NCBI RefSeq assembly: GCF_002237555.1
Contig: NZ_CP022540.1
Coordinates: forward strand, 992,001-1,056,000
Length of the DNA: 64,000 nt
Source of the DNA: Antarctobacter heliothermus
GTDB lineage: Bacteria; Pseudomonadota; Alphaproteobacteria; Rhodobacterales; Rhodobacteraceae
Reading direction: 5' to 3'
Shown here: positions 18,254 through 26,209 of the stretch, piece by piece
Layout of the letters: each line of letters starts with the position of its first letter
How positions within the stretch are numbered: the first letter of the stretch is position 1
Translations under genes and position numbers: made by a program
Notes under the pieces: generated by a model
What the model was told of the DNA's origin: nothing
The model's database searches: none
What the model saw: the letters and a program-made list of their open reading frames with translations, nothing else

Positions 18254-18289
18254 AAAAAATGGAGGGTTCCAGCCAAGCCAGAACCCTCC
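18254..18289 (-). terminator. Rho-independent terminator, leftward
   Basis: A 9-bp perfect stem (GGAGGGTTC 18261-18269 with GAACCCTCC 18281-18289) is followed on the minus strand by ATTTTTT. The direction is leftward. A second leftward terminator lies 170 bp upstream right after the DUF2853 gene, so this one implies either read-through or a separate short minus-strand transcript between them. Confidence 0.6.
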
Positions 18290-18306
18290 GCTCACCCACG
18301 TGCTCC

Positions 18307-18399
18307 CTACGCACCACACGTGTAACGAAATCTACGGTTCCGGCCTTTCTGGCCAGTCGAGTTCAATCTACGGCCCGGACCGCCGCGACGCAAATCCAT
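18307..18399 (-). CDS. Possible 30-residue arginine-rich small protein
   Basis: An ATG at 18399 opens a 30-residue frame with eight arginines (begins MDLRRGGPGRRL, ends RRFRYTCGA). It lies between two leftward terminators, so a short transcript covering it is plausible. The ribosome-binding site is weak (GGA about 4 nt before the ATG). It is too short for composition to be decisive and I do not recognise it; the region may instead encode a small RNA. Confidence 0.25.
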   Translation of the reverse strand: MDLRRGGPGRRLNSTGQKGRNRRFRYTCGA

Positions 18400-18458
18400 T
18401 GTTCCAGCAATTTCACTCAATTGCCGCTGACCGATCGTGCCAGCGCGGACGAGAAACG

Positions 18459-18486
18459 AAAAAGACCCCCGCCGCGCGGGGGTCTT
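18459..18486 (-). terminator. Rho-independent terminator of the DUF2853 gene
   Basis: GACCCCCGC (18464-18472) pairs with GCGGGGGTC (18476-18484) across a CGC loop; on the minus strand the stem is followed by TTTTT. It begins 20 bp beyond the stop codon of the DUF2853 gene and clearly serves it. Confidence 0.75.
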
Positions 18487-18505
18487 GGTCACGCCACATC
18501 GGCGA

Positions 18506-18847
18506 TCAAGCGTAAACGGATTCCTTGCCGAAATGCTTGGTCAGCATGTAGTAGATCACAGCGCGGTATTTGTTGCGCTCAGACTTGCCATAGGTTTCCA
18601 CCGCTTTGTTGATGGCTTCCATCAGCTCTGGACCGTCTGCAAGGCCCAGTTTCTTCACCAGAAAGTTGTCTTTGACCGTTTCCAGTTCCTGCTCCTGCGA
18701 GGAGGCGACAGTGGACGCATCCGCGTTGTAGATGGCCGGACCGCAGCCGATTGTCACCTTGGTCAAAAGCGCCATGTCCGGGTCCATCCCGCACTTGGTC
18801 TTCAGATCCTCGGCATATTTGGCGATCAGTTCGTCGCGTTTTCCCAT
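18506..18847 (-). CDS. DUF2853 family protein
   Basis: A 113-residue soluble helical protein. The sequence is typical of DUF2853: GKRDELIAKYAEDL at the start, LLTKVTIGCGPAIYNADASTV in the middle, and RNKYRAVIYYMLTKHFGKE at the end. The fold is known from structural genomics but no function is assigned. ATG 18847 is chosen because AGGGAG lies 5-6 nt upstream; a GTG two codons earlier is less likely. It has its own terminator and appears monocistronic. Confidence 0.88.
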   Translation of the reverse strand: MGKRDELIAKYAEDLKTKCGMDPDMALLTKVTIGCGPAIYNADASTVASSQEQELETVKDNFLVKKLGLADGPELMEAINKAVETYGKSERNKYRAVIYYMLTKHFGKESVYA

Positions 18848-19185
18848 GTTCACTCCCTCGTATCAGGCGCTGCCCATGTCGCGCGCCGTCTTTGCTATTG
18901 TCGCAGCCAATGTGGCCATGCGGGTGCATCGTGACCGCACAAACATGCCATTGGCAAGGGAAATGGGCAGCGATCATTCCCCGTATCGCGCCGCTGCACC
19001 AGAACCACCCTCCAAGAGATTGTCCACGGTATGACCCGAACCCGCAACTTTGGGGTCGCGAAGACAGTCGAATTATCGGATGGTTGCCGCGAAGGGGACA
19101 GCGCAAGAGATGTCGCTGTAGGCGGGCCGCTTTTGGCGCATGGGCCCGCGCGCCTTGACCCGCAAAGACACAAAAGGGGACACAG
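18848..19185. other. 338-bp intergenic region without a recognised gene
   Basis: This gap separates divergent genes (DUF2853 leftward, HD-domain rightward) and must hold both promoters. I see no tRNA, long dyad or convincing short gene. The last bases carry AGGGGA as the ribosome-binding site for the gene at 19186. Open frames on either strand here have no ribosome-binding site or family resemblance. Confidence 0.5.
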
Positions 19186-19791
19186 ATGACCGAAACCCGT
19201 ACCGTCAGTTTTACCCAGATGAAGGACGGCACAAGAGAAGACTACGAACTTCTCGAACAGCTGGAAAAACCCTATCTGGCCCTGACCCCCGACCGGGTTC
19301 TGGACGAATTGCGCCGTCAGGACGAGGTGACGCTAGAGGGTTACCGGATTACCCGGCTGACCCACGGCCTGCAATCCGCAACCCGGGCAGAGCGTGACGG
19401 CGCGGACATCGACTGGATTGTCGGCGCATTGCTGCATGATGTTGGCGACGGGCTGGCACCTCAGAACCATGACCGCTTTTCCGCCGAGGTCATCCGTCCC
19501 TTTGTGCGCTGGGACGTGGCATGGGTGGTGGAACACCACGGAATTTTCCAGAGCTTCTACTACGGCCACCACTACGGCTGGGACCGCGATGCGCGCGACA
19601 GATTCCGGGATCACCCCTGTTTCGACAGTTGTGCTGCCTTTTGTGAACGCTGGGATCAGTCGAGTTTCGACCCGGACTATGACACCCGTCCGCTGGCACA
19701 CTTTGAGCCGATGGTGCGACAGGTGTTTGCGCGCAAAGCCTATGACCCCGAGGTGGTGCGCGAAGGATATTTGTCAAAACTGTCAGAGTAG
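19186..19791 (+). CDS. HD domain-containing protein
   Basis: A 201-residue metal-dependent HD-fold protein. Putative metal residues are His60 (RLTHGLQSA), His84-Asp85 (ALLHDVGD), His95 (NHDRFSA), His117-His118 (VVEHHG) and an Asp in the 162-166 region. The spacing recalls the mixed-valent di-iron oxygenases MIOX and PhnZ as much as classic HD phosphohydrolases, so it could be an oxygenase rather than a phosphatase. The substrate cannot be inferred. It has its own upstream region and a 115-bp gap before the next gene. Confidence 0.78.
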   Translation: MTETRTVSFTQMKDGTREDYELLEQLEKPYLALTPDRVLDELRRQDEVTLEGYRITRLTHGLQSATRAERDGADIDWIVGALLHDVGDGLAPQNHDRFSAEVIRPFVRWDVAWVVEHHGIFQSFYYGHHYGWDRDARDRFRDHPCFDSCAAFCERWDQSSFDPDYDTRPLAHFEPMVRQVFARKAYDPEVVREGYLSKLSE

Positions 19792-19906
19792 GCGCGACAC
19801 GGTTCGGCTATCCGGCCACAGAATGACCATCGCAGATCAAAGCGGCTTGAAGCCCGGGGCGCAGGGTGCGACTGTCCGGCCAACGCAAGTAGCCGATTGG
19901 CCTGAC

Positions 19907-20182
19907 ATGACACGACGCCCGTTTTTGATAACAAGCCCCCTTGTCCTTCTGGCGCTTGCCGCCTGTGAGCCGGTGCCCGGTGCCGATGGCACAGGTCGGC
20001 CCACCTCGGCCGCGCCCGAAGCCGTAGCCGCCATTGCAGCGTCCTATCAGGATCTGGACAATGTGCGACTCCGGTCTGAAGACGGCTGTTACTGGTACAC
20101 CCATCGCGGTCCCGTCGAGACGACGGAATTGCCGCTGCGCACCAGCGCGGGCAACCCGATCTGCACCCGGCCCCAATCCTGA
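19907..20182 (+). CDS. Small predicted lipoprotein
   Basis: A 91-residue protein with arginines at positions 3-4, a hydrophobic stretch and a lipobox LALAAC (Cys about 20). The mature part is about 70 residues with one further cysteine pair (DGCYWY and PICT). It should be anchored in the outer or inner membrane from the periplasmic side. I do not recognise the family. The ribosome-binding site is poor. It is convergent with the L,D-transpeptidase gene, 11 bp away, suggesting an envelope theme. Confidence 0.65.
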   Translation: MTRRPFLITSPLVLLALAACEPVPGADGTGRPTSAAPEAVAAIAASYQDLDNVRLRSEDGCYWYTHRGPVETTELPLRTSAGNPICTRPQS

Positions 20183-20193
20183 GGCTTTAAGCC

Positions 20194-20841
20194 TCAGGCC
20201 AGCGGGCTGCCGTCTGTCGGGTACAGATAGGCGGTCACGCCAGTGTCGACCTGATCATACAGATAGTTGATGTGCGGCATGACCATGCGCACACAACCTG
20301 AACTGGCCCGCGTCCCGATAGAGCGCGGTGCTGGCGTGCCGTGAATGCGCAGATAGGTGTCCCGGTTGCCCCTGTAGAGGTACAAGGCGCGCGACCCCAA
20401 AGCATTGCTCGGCCCCGGAGGCATGCCGCCTGCCCATTCGGCGTATTTCCCAGGTTCTCGCTTAATCATGGCGGGGGTAGGGGTCCAACGCGGCCACTTT
20501 GACTTGCGCTTGATCGTGTAGACGCCCGGCGCGTACAGGCCGTCACGTCCGATGGCGACGCCATAACGCATTGCCGTTCCGTTGTCCTGAATGTGGTACA
20601 AATACCGCGCAACCGCATCGACGTGGACGTCGCCCGGTTTCAGACCCGGGTTGGCCGTGACCTGCCGCGGCAGGTATCGCGGATGCAGTCCCCATGGATT
20701 TGTCGTCTGCAGGTCAAAGCCGGGCGGCGTCACCTGTGCATCCCACGCGGTCCAGTCACCCGGCGCAGCACTGGCAGGGCGGACAATCGCCGGCACGGCA
20801 AGCGCGGCGGCAGAGGCTATAAACAGGCGTCTGGTAAACAT
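20194..20841 (-). CDS. L,D-transpeptidase (YkuD domain), secreted
   Basis: A 215-residue periplasmic enzyme with a twin-arginine-like start (TRRLFIASAAALA) and signal cleavage near SAA. The YkuD catalytic motif is visible: HGTPAPRSIGTRASSGCVRM, with the nucleophilic Cys in SSGC. This family makes 3-3 peptidoglycan cross-links or anchors proteins to the wall. The start at ATG 20841 matches the signal peptide; the longer open frame has no leader function. It is the first of three YkuD proteins in the window. Confidence 0.9.
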   Translation of the reverse strand: MFTRRLFIASAAALAVPAIVRPASAAPGDWTAWDAQVTPPGFDLQTTNPWGLHPRYLPRQVTANPGLKPGDVHVDAVARYLYHIQDNGTAMRYGVAIGRDGLYAPGVYTIKRKSKWPRWTPTPAMIKREPGKYAEWAGGMPPGPSNALGSRALYLYRGNRDTYLRIHGTPAPRSIGTRASSGCVRMVMPHINYLYDQVDTGVTAYLYPTDGSPLA

Positions 20842-21058
20842 TCGGAACCTTTCTTGCGATGGAAGCATGACGACAACGGTTCTTGTCATCGCGCCGTTCC
20901 ATGAACGCACCTATCAAAACGACAAACTGGCCCGATCCTCAAACCGGTTTTGCGGATTTCAAGAAATCTTTTTGCAGCCTGTGCATAATTGCCCCTGAAA
21001 CAGGACAACCGCCAGCCTGTCGGCCAGCGGTTGCCGGGGCGCCGGTTGGCGCAATGTG

Positions 21059-22447
21059 TCAGTAGCGGTAGTGCTCAGGCTTGAACGGGCCCTCGGGTTT
21101 GACGCCGATATAGCTTGCCTGCTCTTCGGTCAGCGCGCTCAACTTGACGCCGATGCGGTCCAGATGCAGACGCGCGACCTTTTCATCCAGATGCTTGGGC
21201 AGGATGTAGACCTCGTTCTTGTAGTTGTCGCCGTTCTTATACAGCTCGATCTGCGCCAGAACCTGGTTGGTGAAGGACGCCGACATCACGAAGGACGGGT
21301 GGCCGGTGGCGTTGCCGAGGTTCAGCAGACGGCCTTCGGACAGCAGGATGATGCGATGCCCGTTCGGCATCTCGATCATGTCCACCTGTTCCTTGATGTT
21401 GGTCCACTTGTGGTTCTTCAGCGCGGCAACCTGGATCTCATTGTCGAAGTGGCCGATGTTGCCGACGATGGCCATGTCCTTCATCTCGCGCATATGCTCG
21501 ATGCGGATCACGTCCTTGTTGCCGGTGGTGGTGACAAAGATGTCAGCCGTGGCAACCACGTCTTCCAGCGGGGCAACCTGGAAACCGTCCATCGCTGCCT
21601 GCAGGGCGCAGATCGGATCGATCTCGGTCACGATCACGCGGGCGCCCGCGCCTTTCAGCGACGCGGCAGAGCCTTTGCCCACATCACCGTAACCGCAGAC
21701 CACGGCAACCTTGCCGGCCATCATGGTATCGGTGGCGCGGCGGATGCCGTCGACCAGCGATTCCTTACAACCGTATTTGTTGTCGAACTTCGACTTGGTG
21801 ACAGAGTCGTTCACGTTGATCGCCGGGAACGGCAGGAGGCCGTCGCGCACCAGTTGGTACAGGCGGTTCACACCGGTCGTGGTTTCCTCGGACACGCCCA
21901 TGATCTGGTCGCGGGTCTTGGTGAACCAACCGGGGCTTGCCGCCATGCGCTTGGCGATCTGCTTCTTGATGACTTCCTCTTCTTCCGAGGTCGGCACGGC
22001 GATGACATTTTCGCCCGCTTCGGCGCGCGCGCCCAGCAGGACGTACAGCGTGGCGTCGCCACCATCGTCGAGGATCATGTTGGGGCCGTCTTCGAACATG
22101 AAGGATTTGTCGAGGTAGTCCCAATGCTCTTCCAGCGTCTGGCCCTTGATCGCGAAGACCGGAACACCAGCAGCGGCGATGGCCGACGCAGCGTGGTCCT
22201 GCGTGGAGAAAATGTTGCACGACGCCCAGCGCACGTCGGCGCCAAGGGCTGTCAGCGTCTCGATCAGCACGGCCGTCTGGATTGTCATGTGCAGCGAACC
22301 GACAATACGGGCACCCTTAAGCGGTTGTTCCGCACCATATTCGGCACGCAGGGCCATCAGGCCCGGCATTTCAGTCTCGGCGATATCGAGCTCTTTGCGC
22401 CCGAAGTCGGCTAGCGAAATGTCCTTAACAATATAGTCGGTCGTCAT
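21059..22447 (-). CDS. ahcY: Adenosylhomocysteinase
   Basis: A 462-residue cytosolic enzyme hydrolysing S-adenosylhomocysteine to adenosine and homocysteine, which removes the product inhibitor of methyltransferases. It has the NAD-binding [11 protein letters not shown], the substrate segment [16 protein letters not shown], and ends FKPEHYRY as expected for the family (KP-x-YRY). AGGAG lies 9 nt before the ATG. It is divergent from an FkbM methyltransferase gene. I looked for a SAH or SAM/SAH riboswitch in the leader and did not find a convincing one. Confidence 0.97.
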   Translation of the reverse strand: MTTDYIVKDISLADFGRKELDIAETEMPGLMALRAEYGAEQPLKGARIVGSLHMTIQTAVLIETLTALGADVRWASCNIFSTQDHAASAIAAAGVPVFAIKGQTLEEHWDYLDKSFMFEDGPNMILDDGGDATLYVLLGARAEAGENVIAVPTSEEEEVIKKQIAKRMAASPGWFTKTRDQIMGVSEETTTGVNRLYQLVRDGLLPFPAINVNDSVTKSKFDNKYGCKESLVDGIRRATDTMMAGKVAVVCGYGDVGKGSAASLKGAGARVIVTEIDPICALQAAMDGFQVAPLEDVVATADIFVTTTGNKDVIRIEHMREMKDMAIVGNIGHFDNEIQVAALKNHKWTNIKEQVDMIEMPNGHRIILLSEGRLLNLGNATGHPSFVMSASFTNQVLAQIELYKNGDNYKNEVYILPKHLDEKVARLHLDRIGVKLSALTEEQASYIGVKPEGPFKPEHYRY

Positions 22448-22507
22448 GTCGTTATGCTCCTGATGCCGCCTGTGCGGGATGAGACCCCGTACCAAAGCGG
22501 GCTATGA

Positions 22508-22535
22508 TTGACAACAAGAGGGGATGTCATATTGA
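22508..22535 (+). promoter_or_regulatory. Candidate promoter of the FkbM gene, overlapping an ahcY promoter
   Basis: TTGACA (22508-22513) and TATTGA (22530-22535) are 16 bp apart on the plus strand. The same box read on the minus strand gives TTGTCA (22509-22514) with TACGGG 17 bp downstream towards ahcY. The two -35 elements therefore overlap. This is a motif match only. Confidence 0.35.
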
Positions 22536-22565
22536 GAACGCGGTTTCTGGCAGGGATGACGGCTG

Positions 22566-23264
22566 ATGGAATTTGACTACCGAATTTGCGTGAACGAATA
22601 CGGTTTCTATTGCGTGCCTGACGCCTATGCAAAACGCGAGATTCCCAAAATCCTCGCACAGGGCGGGGTTTACGAACCAAATACACTGGCCTTGCTGGCA
22701 CGGAGGGCTCAGGGCGGCGACATCGTGACCGGCGGCGCCTTTATCGGCGACTTTTTTCCGGCGCTGGCGCGGGCCGTGGTCCCCGGGTCCAGAGTGGTTA
22801 GCTTTGAGCCGAATCCGCTCAGCTTTGCCGCCGCGCAGCGCACTATTGAGCTAAATGGCTTGACCAACGTCGCGCTCGCCCCCGTCGCGGTTGGAGAAAC
22901 GTCCGGCACCCTGCACCTGCAACTGGCCCGTGAGGGTGGCAGCGCCACGGCGGCGCGCGCCAAGATCGTCGAAACAGACGACGAGGGCGAAACCGTTCCG
23001 GTTGAGGTTGTAACACTTGATGCCCTCTGCCCGTCGGATCGAATCGTTTCAATCCTGCATCTGGATGTCGAAGGCCATGAAAAGCCCGCCTTGCTGGGTG
23101 CGCGGCGGATGATCGAACAAAACGCCCCGATGATCGTGCTGGAGGCGGACCGCCCCTGGCAGCGTGGCATGTATGCCGAATTCCTGGCCGAACATTTTCC
23201 CGCCCAGCGCTATGCCTTATGTGGCGGGATGGAACGCAATGTCTTTTTCGTTGCGCAAGGCTGA
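22566..23264 (+). CDS. FkbM family methyltransferase
   Basis: A 232-residue SAM-dependent methyltransferase. The N-terminal part of the fold has GGDIVTGGAFIGDFFPALA, then VVSFEPNPLSF. The FkbM signature follows: SILHLDVEGHEKPALLGARRMI. Family members O-methylate sugars or lipids in varied pathways. It sits next to ahcY, which recycles the SAH product, though this may be coincidence. An HD hydrolase gene follows after 8 bp, so the two are probably co-transcribed. Confidence 0.87.
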   Translation: MEFDYRICVNEYGFYCVPDAYAKREIPKILAQGGVYEPNTLALLARRAQGGDIVTGGAFIGDFFPALARAVVPGSRVVSFEPNPLSFAAAQRTIELNGLTNVALAPVAVGETSGTLHLQLAREGGSATAARAKIVETDDEGETVPVEVVTLDALCPSDRIVSILHLDVEGHEKPALLGARRMIEQNAPMIVLEADRPWQRGMYAEFLAEHFPAQRYALCGGMERNVFFVAQG

Positions 23265-23272
23265 GGCAGACC

Positions 23273-23869
23273 ATGGCCCGCACACCCCGCGCCTGGCAAA
23301 GGATGCTATCGGGCCGCAGGCTGGACCTGCTGGACCCGACGCCGGTCGACATCGAGATAGAGGACATTGCCCACGGCCTTGCCTTTGTCGCCCGCTGGAA
23401 TGGCCAAACTCGCGGCGACTATGCCTATACCGTTGCCGAACATTCGCTATTGGTCGAGGTGATCTTTGGTCGGCTTTGCCCGCAGGCGAGACCCGCCGAA
23501 CGCCTGACCGCACTGCTCCACGATGCTCCGGAATATGTGATTGGCGACATGATTTCGCCGGTCAAGGCGGCGGTCGGGCCCAACTATGATGAGTTGGACA
23601 AACGGCTGGCTGCCGCGGTGCACATCCGGTTTGGCCTTCCCGCTGCAACGCCGCAACGGCTGAAAAAGCAGATCAAAAAAGCCGACCGTATAAGCGCCTG
23701 GATGGAGGCGACGCAGATCGCCGGATTCACCCGCACCGAAGCGGACAGGTTCTTTGGCGCGCCGGATCTGGACATGATCGCCGACCTGCGCATTCATCTG
23801 CGCCCGCCGGTCAAGGTGCGCGCAGATTTCACCGCCCGCCACGCCCGTCTGTTGCAGGAGATGCCGTGA
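23273..23869 (+). CDS. HD-domain hydrolase, YfbR / 5'-nucleotidase-like
   Basis: A 198-residue soluble hydrolase. HD residues are visible as His57 (VAEHSLLV), His83-Asp84 with Glu87 (LLHDAPEYVIGD) and an Asp in KKADRISAW. This arrangement is that of YfbR-type dNMP 5'-nucleotidases and related phosphohydrolases. ATG 23273 has GAGG upstream. The stop shares one base with the next start (TGATG), so it is coupled to a GNAT gene. The natural substrate is not deducible. Confidence 0.84.
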   Translation: MARTPRAWQRMLSGRRLDLLDPTPVDIEIEDIAHGLAFVARWNGQTRGDYAYTVAEHSLLVEVIFGRLCPQARPAERLTALLHDAPEYVIGDMISPVKAAVGPNYDELDKRLAAAVHIRFGLPAATPQRLKKQIKKADRISAWMEATQIAGFTRTEADRFFGAPDLDMIADLRIHLRPPVKVRADFTARHARLLQEMP

Positions 23870-24357
23870 TGCAGATTTCTGTCCGCACCGCAGGTCCGCT
23901 TGACTGCCGTCCGATGGCGGAGTTGCTGAACGAGATCATTGCCGAAGGCGGGACAACGGCGATCACTGATCCGCTCATGACCAATGACTTGCGGGACTGG
24001 ATGGCCCGCGCCCAAGACCGTTCCGCATGGCATTTGGCCGAGGATGAAACCGGCTTGGTTCTGGGATTCCAATGGATCGAACCGGCGGAATACCTGCCGG
24101 ACGATGCTGCGGAAATCGCCACATTTGCCCGTCAGGGGCACAGCGGGCTTGGCATCGGATCGATGCTGTTTCGCGCCACGGAACAGGCCGCTCGGGCATT
24201 GGGATATCGCTGGATCAACGCCAATATCCGCGCCGATAATACCGGCGGACTTGCCTATTACCAGAGCCGGGGGTTCGAGGACTATGGCCGCAAGTCCGGC
24301 GTACCGCTTGGCGATGGGCAGGTCGTGGACAAGATCCTAAAACGCTACGATCTCTGA
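23869..24357 (+). CDS. GNAT family N-acetyltransferase
   Basis: A 162-residue acetyltransferase. The acetyl-CoA site lies in ATFARQGHSGLGIGSMLFRATEQAA (split about residues 84-108; Q/R-x-x-G-x-G/A here as RQGHSGLGIGS), followed by WINANIRADNTGGLAYYQSRGF, the usual GNAT C-terminal motif. It resembles phosphinothricin/ribosomal-type GNATs; the acceptor is unknown. Translation is coupled to the HD hydrolase. Confidence 0.88.
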   Translation: MQISVRTAGPLDCRPMAELLNEIIAEGGTTAITDPLMTNDLRDWMARAQDRSAWHLAEDETGLVLGFQWIEPAEYLPDDAAEIATFARQGHSGLGIGSMLFRATEQAARALGYRWINANIRADNTGGLAYYQSRGFEDYGRKSGVPLGDGQVVDKILKRYDL

Positions 24358-24596
24358 CGGGGCATCAAGGCGACGCGCCGGCCTCTGGGCATGACGGGAA
24401 GCGCGGCGCGAAATGCTGCCGCGATCTGAAGCAGAACCAACAACACCTTGGCCCGTGCAGCGGACCGCCGGATCATCCTGCGGTCGCGCAACATAGCGCA
24501 GGCTGCTATTTCATTTGCGAAATCACGGCTGATCGGACGACCGGACGCATGAAACCGACGCATCCCCCGAGCCACATCTTCTGTTAACAAAAGCAT
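24345..24596 (-). CDS. Small basic hypothetical protein
   Basis: An 83-residue ORF with an excellent ribosome-binding site (GGAG, 6 nt before ATG 24596). It is rich in arginine (about 15) and alanine, with a possible helix RAKVLLVLLQIAAAFRAALPV near the middle. It overlaps the 3' end of the convergent GNAT gene by 13 bp and otherwise fills a gap between the GNAT and LysR genes. I do not recognise a family. The quality of the start signal makes it more likely real than a chance frame. Confidence 0.5.
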   Translation of the reverse strand: MLLLTEDVARGMRRFHASGRPISRDFANEIAACAMLRDRRMIRRSAARAKVLLVLLQIAAAFRAALPVMPRGRRVALMPRQRS

Positions 24597-24700
24597 CACT
24601 TTCTCCAGACGGGTTATAAATCTCACAGCACAAATACCTTGCTATGAACGCCAACCCGAGTCAGGAAAATACACCGACATGATAGCTAGGATTAATGATT

Positions 24701-25579
24701 ATGGACCTCGACTGGCGTCATCTTCCGCCCCTGTCTGCGCTTCGCGCGTTTGAGGCGACAGCGCGACTGTCCGGATTCTCTGCCGCCGCACGGGCGCTGA
24801 ATGTCACCCCGGCAGCGGTGGCCCAACAGGTGCGGGCACTGGAATCGGATATGGGTGTAAAACTCGTTCGCCGCGAGGGGCGCGGGATTATTCTGACCGA
24901 CGCCGGACACCATCTGGCCGCCCCCCTGCGAGAGGCTTTTGCCATGGTCGCCAACGGGATCGAGGACGTCCGCCAGCGCGAAGCCACCCGGGGCATCCGC
25001 GCGACGACAACCACGTTTATCGTCGATGCCGTCATCCTGCCCAAACTGTCGGACTTCTGGCGCGCACATCCCGATATTCAGGTGTCCTTTGTGCCCGGGG
25101 CCTGTCTGTCACCCGTGGATTTTGACGGATTTGATCTGGGCATCCGGGTCGGCGCGCCCACCGATTGGCCCGCGTTTCAGTGCGAACCGCTGCTGGAATG
25201 TGACACCATCTTTGTCGCCGCGCCTGAACTGGCGGCCTCTGGGACTCCGCAAGGCATACCGTGGATACTGGGTCCGCACGAACCGTTCGATGAGGTCTGT
25301 CTGGCCGCTGCCGGGCTTGATGTCAGCCAGATCACGCGGCGGGACATAGGCGAACGGTCGCTGGAGATTGAGGCGGCCAAGCGCGGCATCGGCGCAATTG
25401 TCGCCACCGAAATAGTCGTTCGGCGCGAATTGGCGGATGGATCACTGGTTCAACTGAACCTGGAATGCGCCCGTCGAAACACCTATCAGGTGATCCTGCC
25501 CAACGGCCCTATTCGCCCTGCGGTCCGACTGTTTGTCGACTGGCTCAGGCAAACTCTGGCGCAACCGCCTGCCACTTAG
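24701..25579 (+). CDS. LysR family transcriptional regulator, GcvA-like
   Basis: A 292-residue LysR protein. The N-terminal HTH begins LPPLSALRAFEATARLSGFSAAARALNVTPAAVAQQ (in segments, residues 7-42), a pattern typical of GcvA-type regulators, followed by the two-lobed effector domain. ATG 24701 is preferred over 24695 for its AGGA spacing (9 nt). It is divergent from the small basic protein gene, with 104 bp between, and overlaps regA at its 3' end by 4 bp in opposite orientation. Effector and targets are unknown. Confidence 0.88.
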   Translation: MDLDWRHLPPLSALRAFEATARLSGFSAAARALNVTPAAVAQQVRALESDMGVKLVRREGRGIILTDAGHHLAAPLREAFAMVANGIEDVRQREATRGIRATTTTFIVDAVILPKLSDFWRAHPDIQVSFVPGACLSPVDFDGFDLGIRVGAPTDWPAFQCEPLLECDTIFVAAPELAASGTPQGIPWILGPHEPFDEVCLAAAGLDVSQITRRDIGERSLEIEAAKRGIGAIVATEIVVRRELADGSLVQLNLECARRNTYQVILPNGPIRPAVRLFVDWLRQTLAQPPAT

Positions 25580-26130
25580 CGCGGCGAGCGTTTCGCCAGA
25601 ATGCGCTGCAACGTCCGACGGTGCATGTTCAACCGCCGCGCCGTTTCCGACACGTTGCGATCACACAACTCATACACACGCTGGATATGTTCCCACCGCA
25701 CGCGATCCGCGCTCATCGGGTTTTCCGGCGGTGGCGGCAGATCATCCCCCTTGGCCAGCAGCGCGTTTGTGATGTCGTTCGCATCGGCAGGTTTGGACAA
25801 GTAATCCGTCGCGCCAATCTTGACCGCAGCAACGGCTGTGGCAATCGCGCCGTACCCCGTCAGGACAACCACCCGGCAATCCGGCCGCTTGTCACGCAAC
25901 ACCTCGACCACGTCGAGCCCGTTGCCATCCTCTAGCCGAAGATCGCACACCGCGTAGGCGGGCGGACGCGCGGTCGCAATGGCGGTTCCGGCAGCAACTG
26001 AACCGGCCATCTCGACCTCAAAGCCGCGCTTTTCCATAGCTTTGGCAAGTCGTCTCAGGAAAGGCTCGTCGTCATCTACCAGGAGAAGCGACCTGTCATC
26101 CCCAAGGTCTTCGATGCTGCGTTCCGCCAA
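25576..26130 (-). CDS. regA: Redox response regulator RegA/PrrA/ActR
   Basis: A 184-residue two-component regulator. The receiver contains the acidic pocket DDD (19-21), phospho-acceptor Asp63 (VCDLRLEDG) and Lys in YLSKPAD. A proline linker PPPPEN precedes the Fis-type HTH, and the C-terminus NVSETARRLNMHRRTLQRILAKRSPR-type sequence is near-invariant in Rhodobacter. It activates photosynthesis, respiration, nitrogen and CO2-fixation genes under low oxygen. The likely start is TTG 26130: GGAGG lies 7 nt upstream and this aligns with the 184-residue length of characterised homologues. Its kinase regB is 780 bp away on the other strand. Confidence 0.94.
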   Translation of the reverse strand: MAERSIEDLGDDRSLLLVDDDEPFLRRLAKAMEKRGFEVEMAGSVAAGTAIATARPPAYAVCDLRLEDGNGLDVVEVLRDKRPDCRVVVLTGYGAIATAVAAVKIGATDYLSKPADANDITNALLAKGDDLPPPPENPMSADRVRWEHIQRVYELCDRNVSETARRLNMHRRTLQRILAKRSPR

Positions 26131-26209
26131 GCGCTTTCCTCCCCGCAAACGGTGCGTGAGATCGAGTATTAGCCGCGCAAACCGCGCTGGTCAAACGCAT
26201 CTGTCCCCG

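Noticed and set aside
21056..22414. A 452-residue open frame antisense to ahcY
   Set aside because: ahcY is unmistakable on the other strand; the antisense frame is a by-product of codon bias at high GC.
22448..22565. SAH or SAM/SAH riboswitch in the ahcY leader
   Set aside because: These riboswitches are plausible here in Rhodobacterales, but I could not find the conserved core or pairing in this 118-bp gap; only a short GC hairpin and promoter-like boxes are present.
24345..24626. An upstream start for the small basic protein at 24626
   Set aside because: The internal ATG 24596 has a far better ribosome-binding site (GGAG at 6 nt), so the shorter form was annotated.
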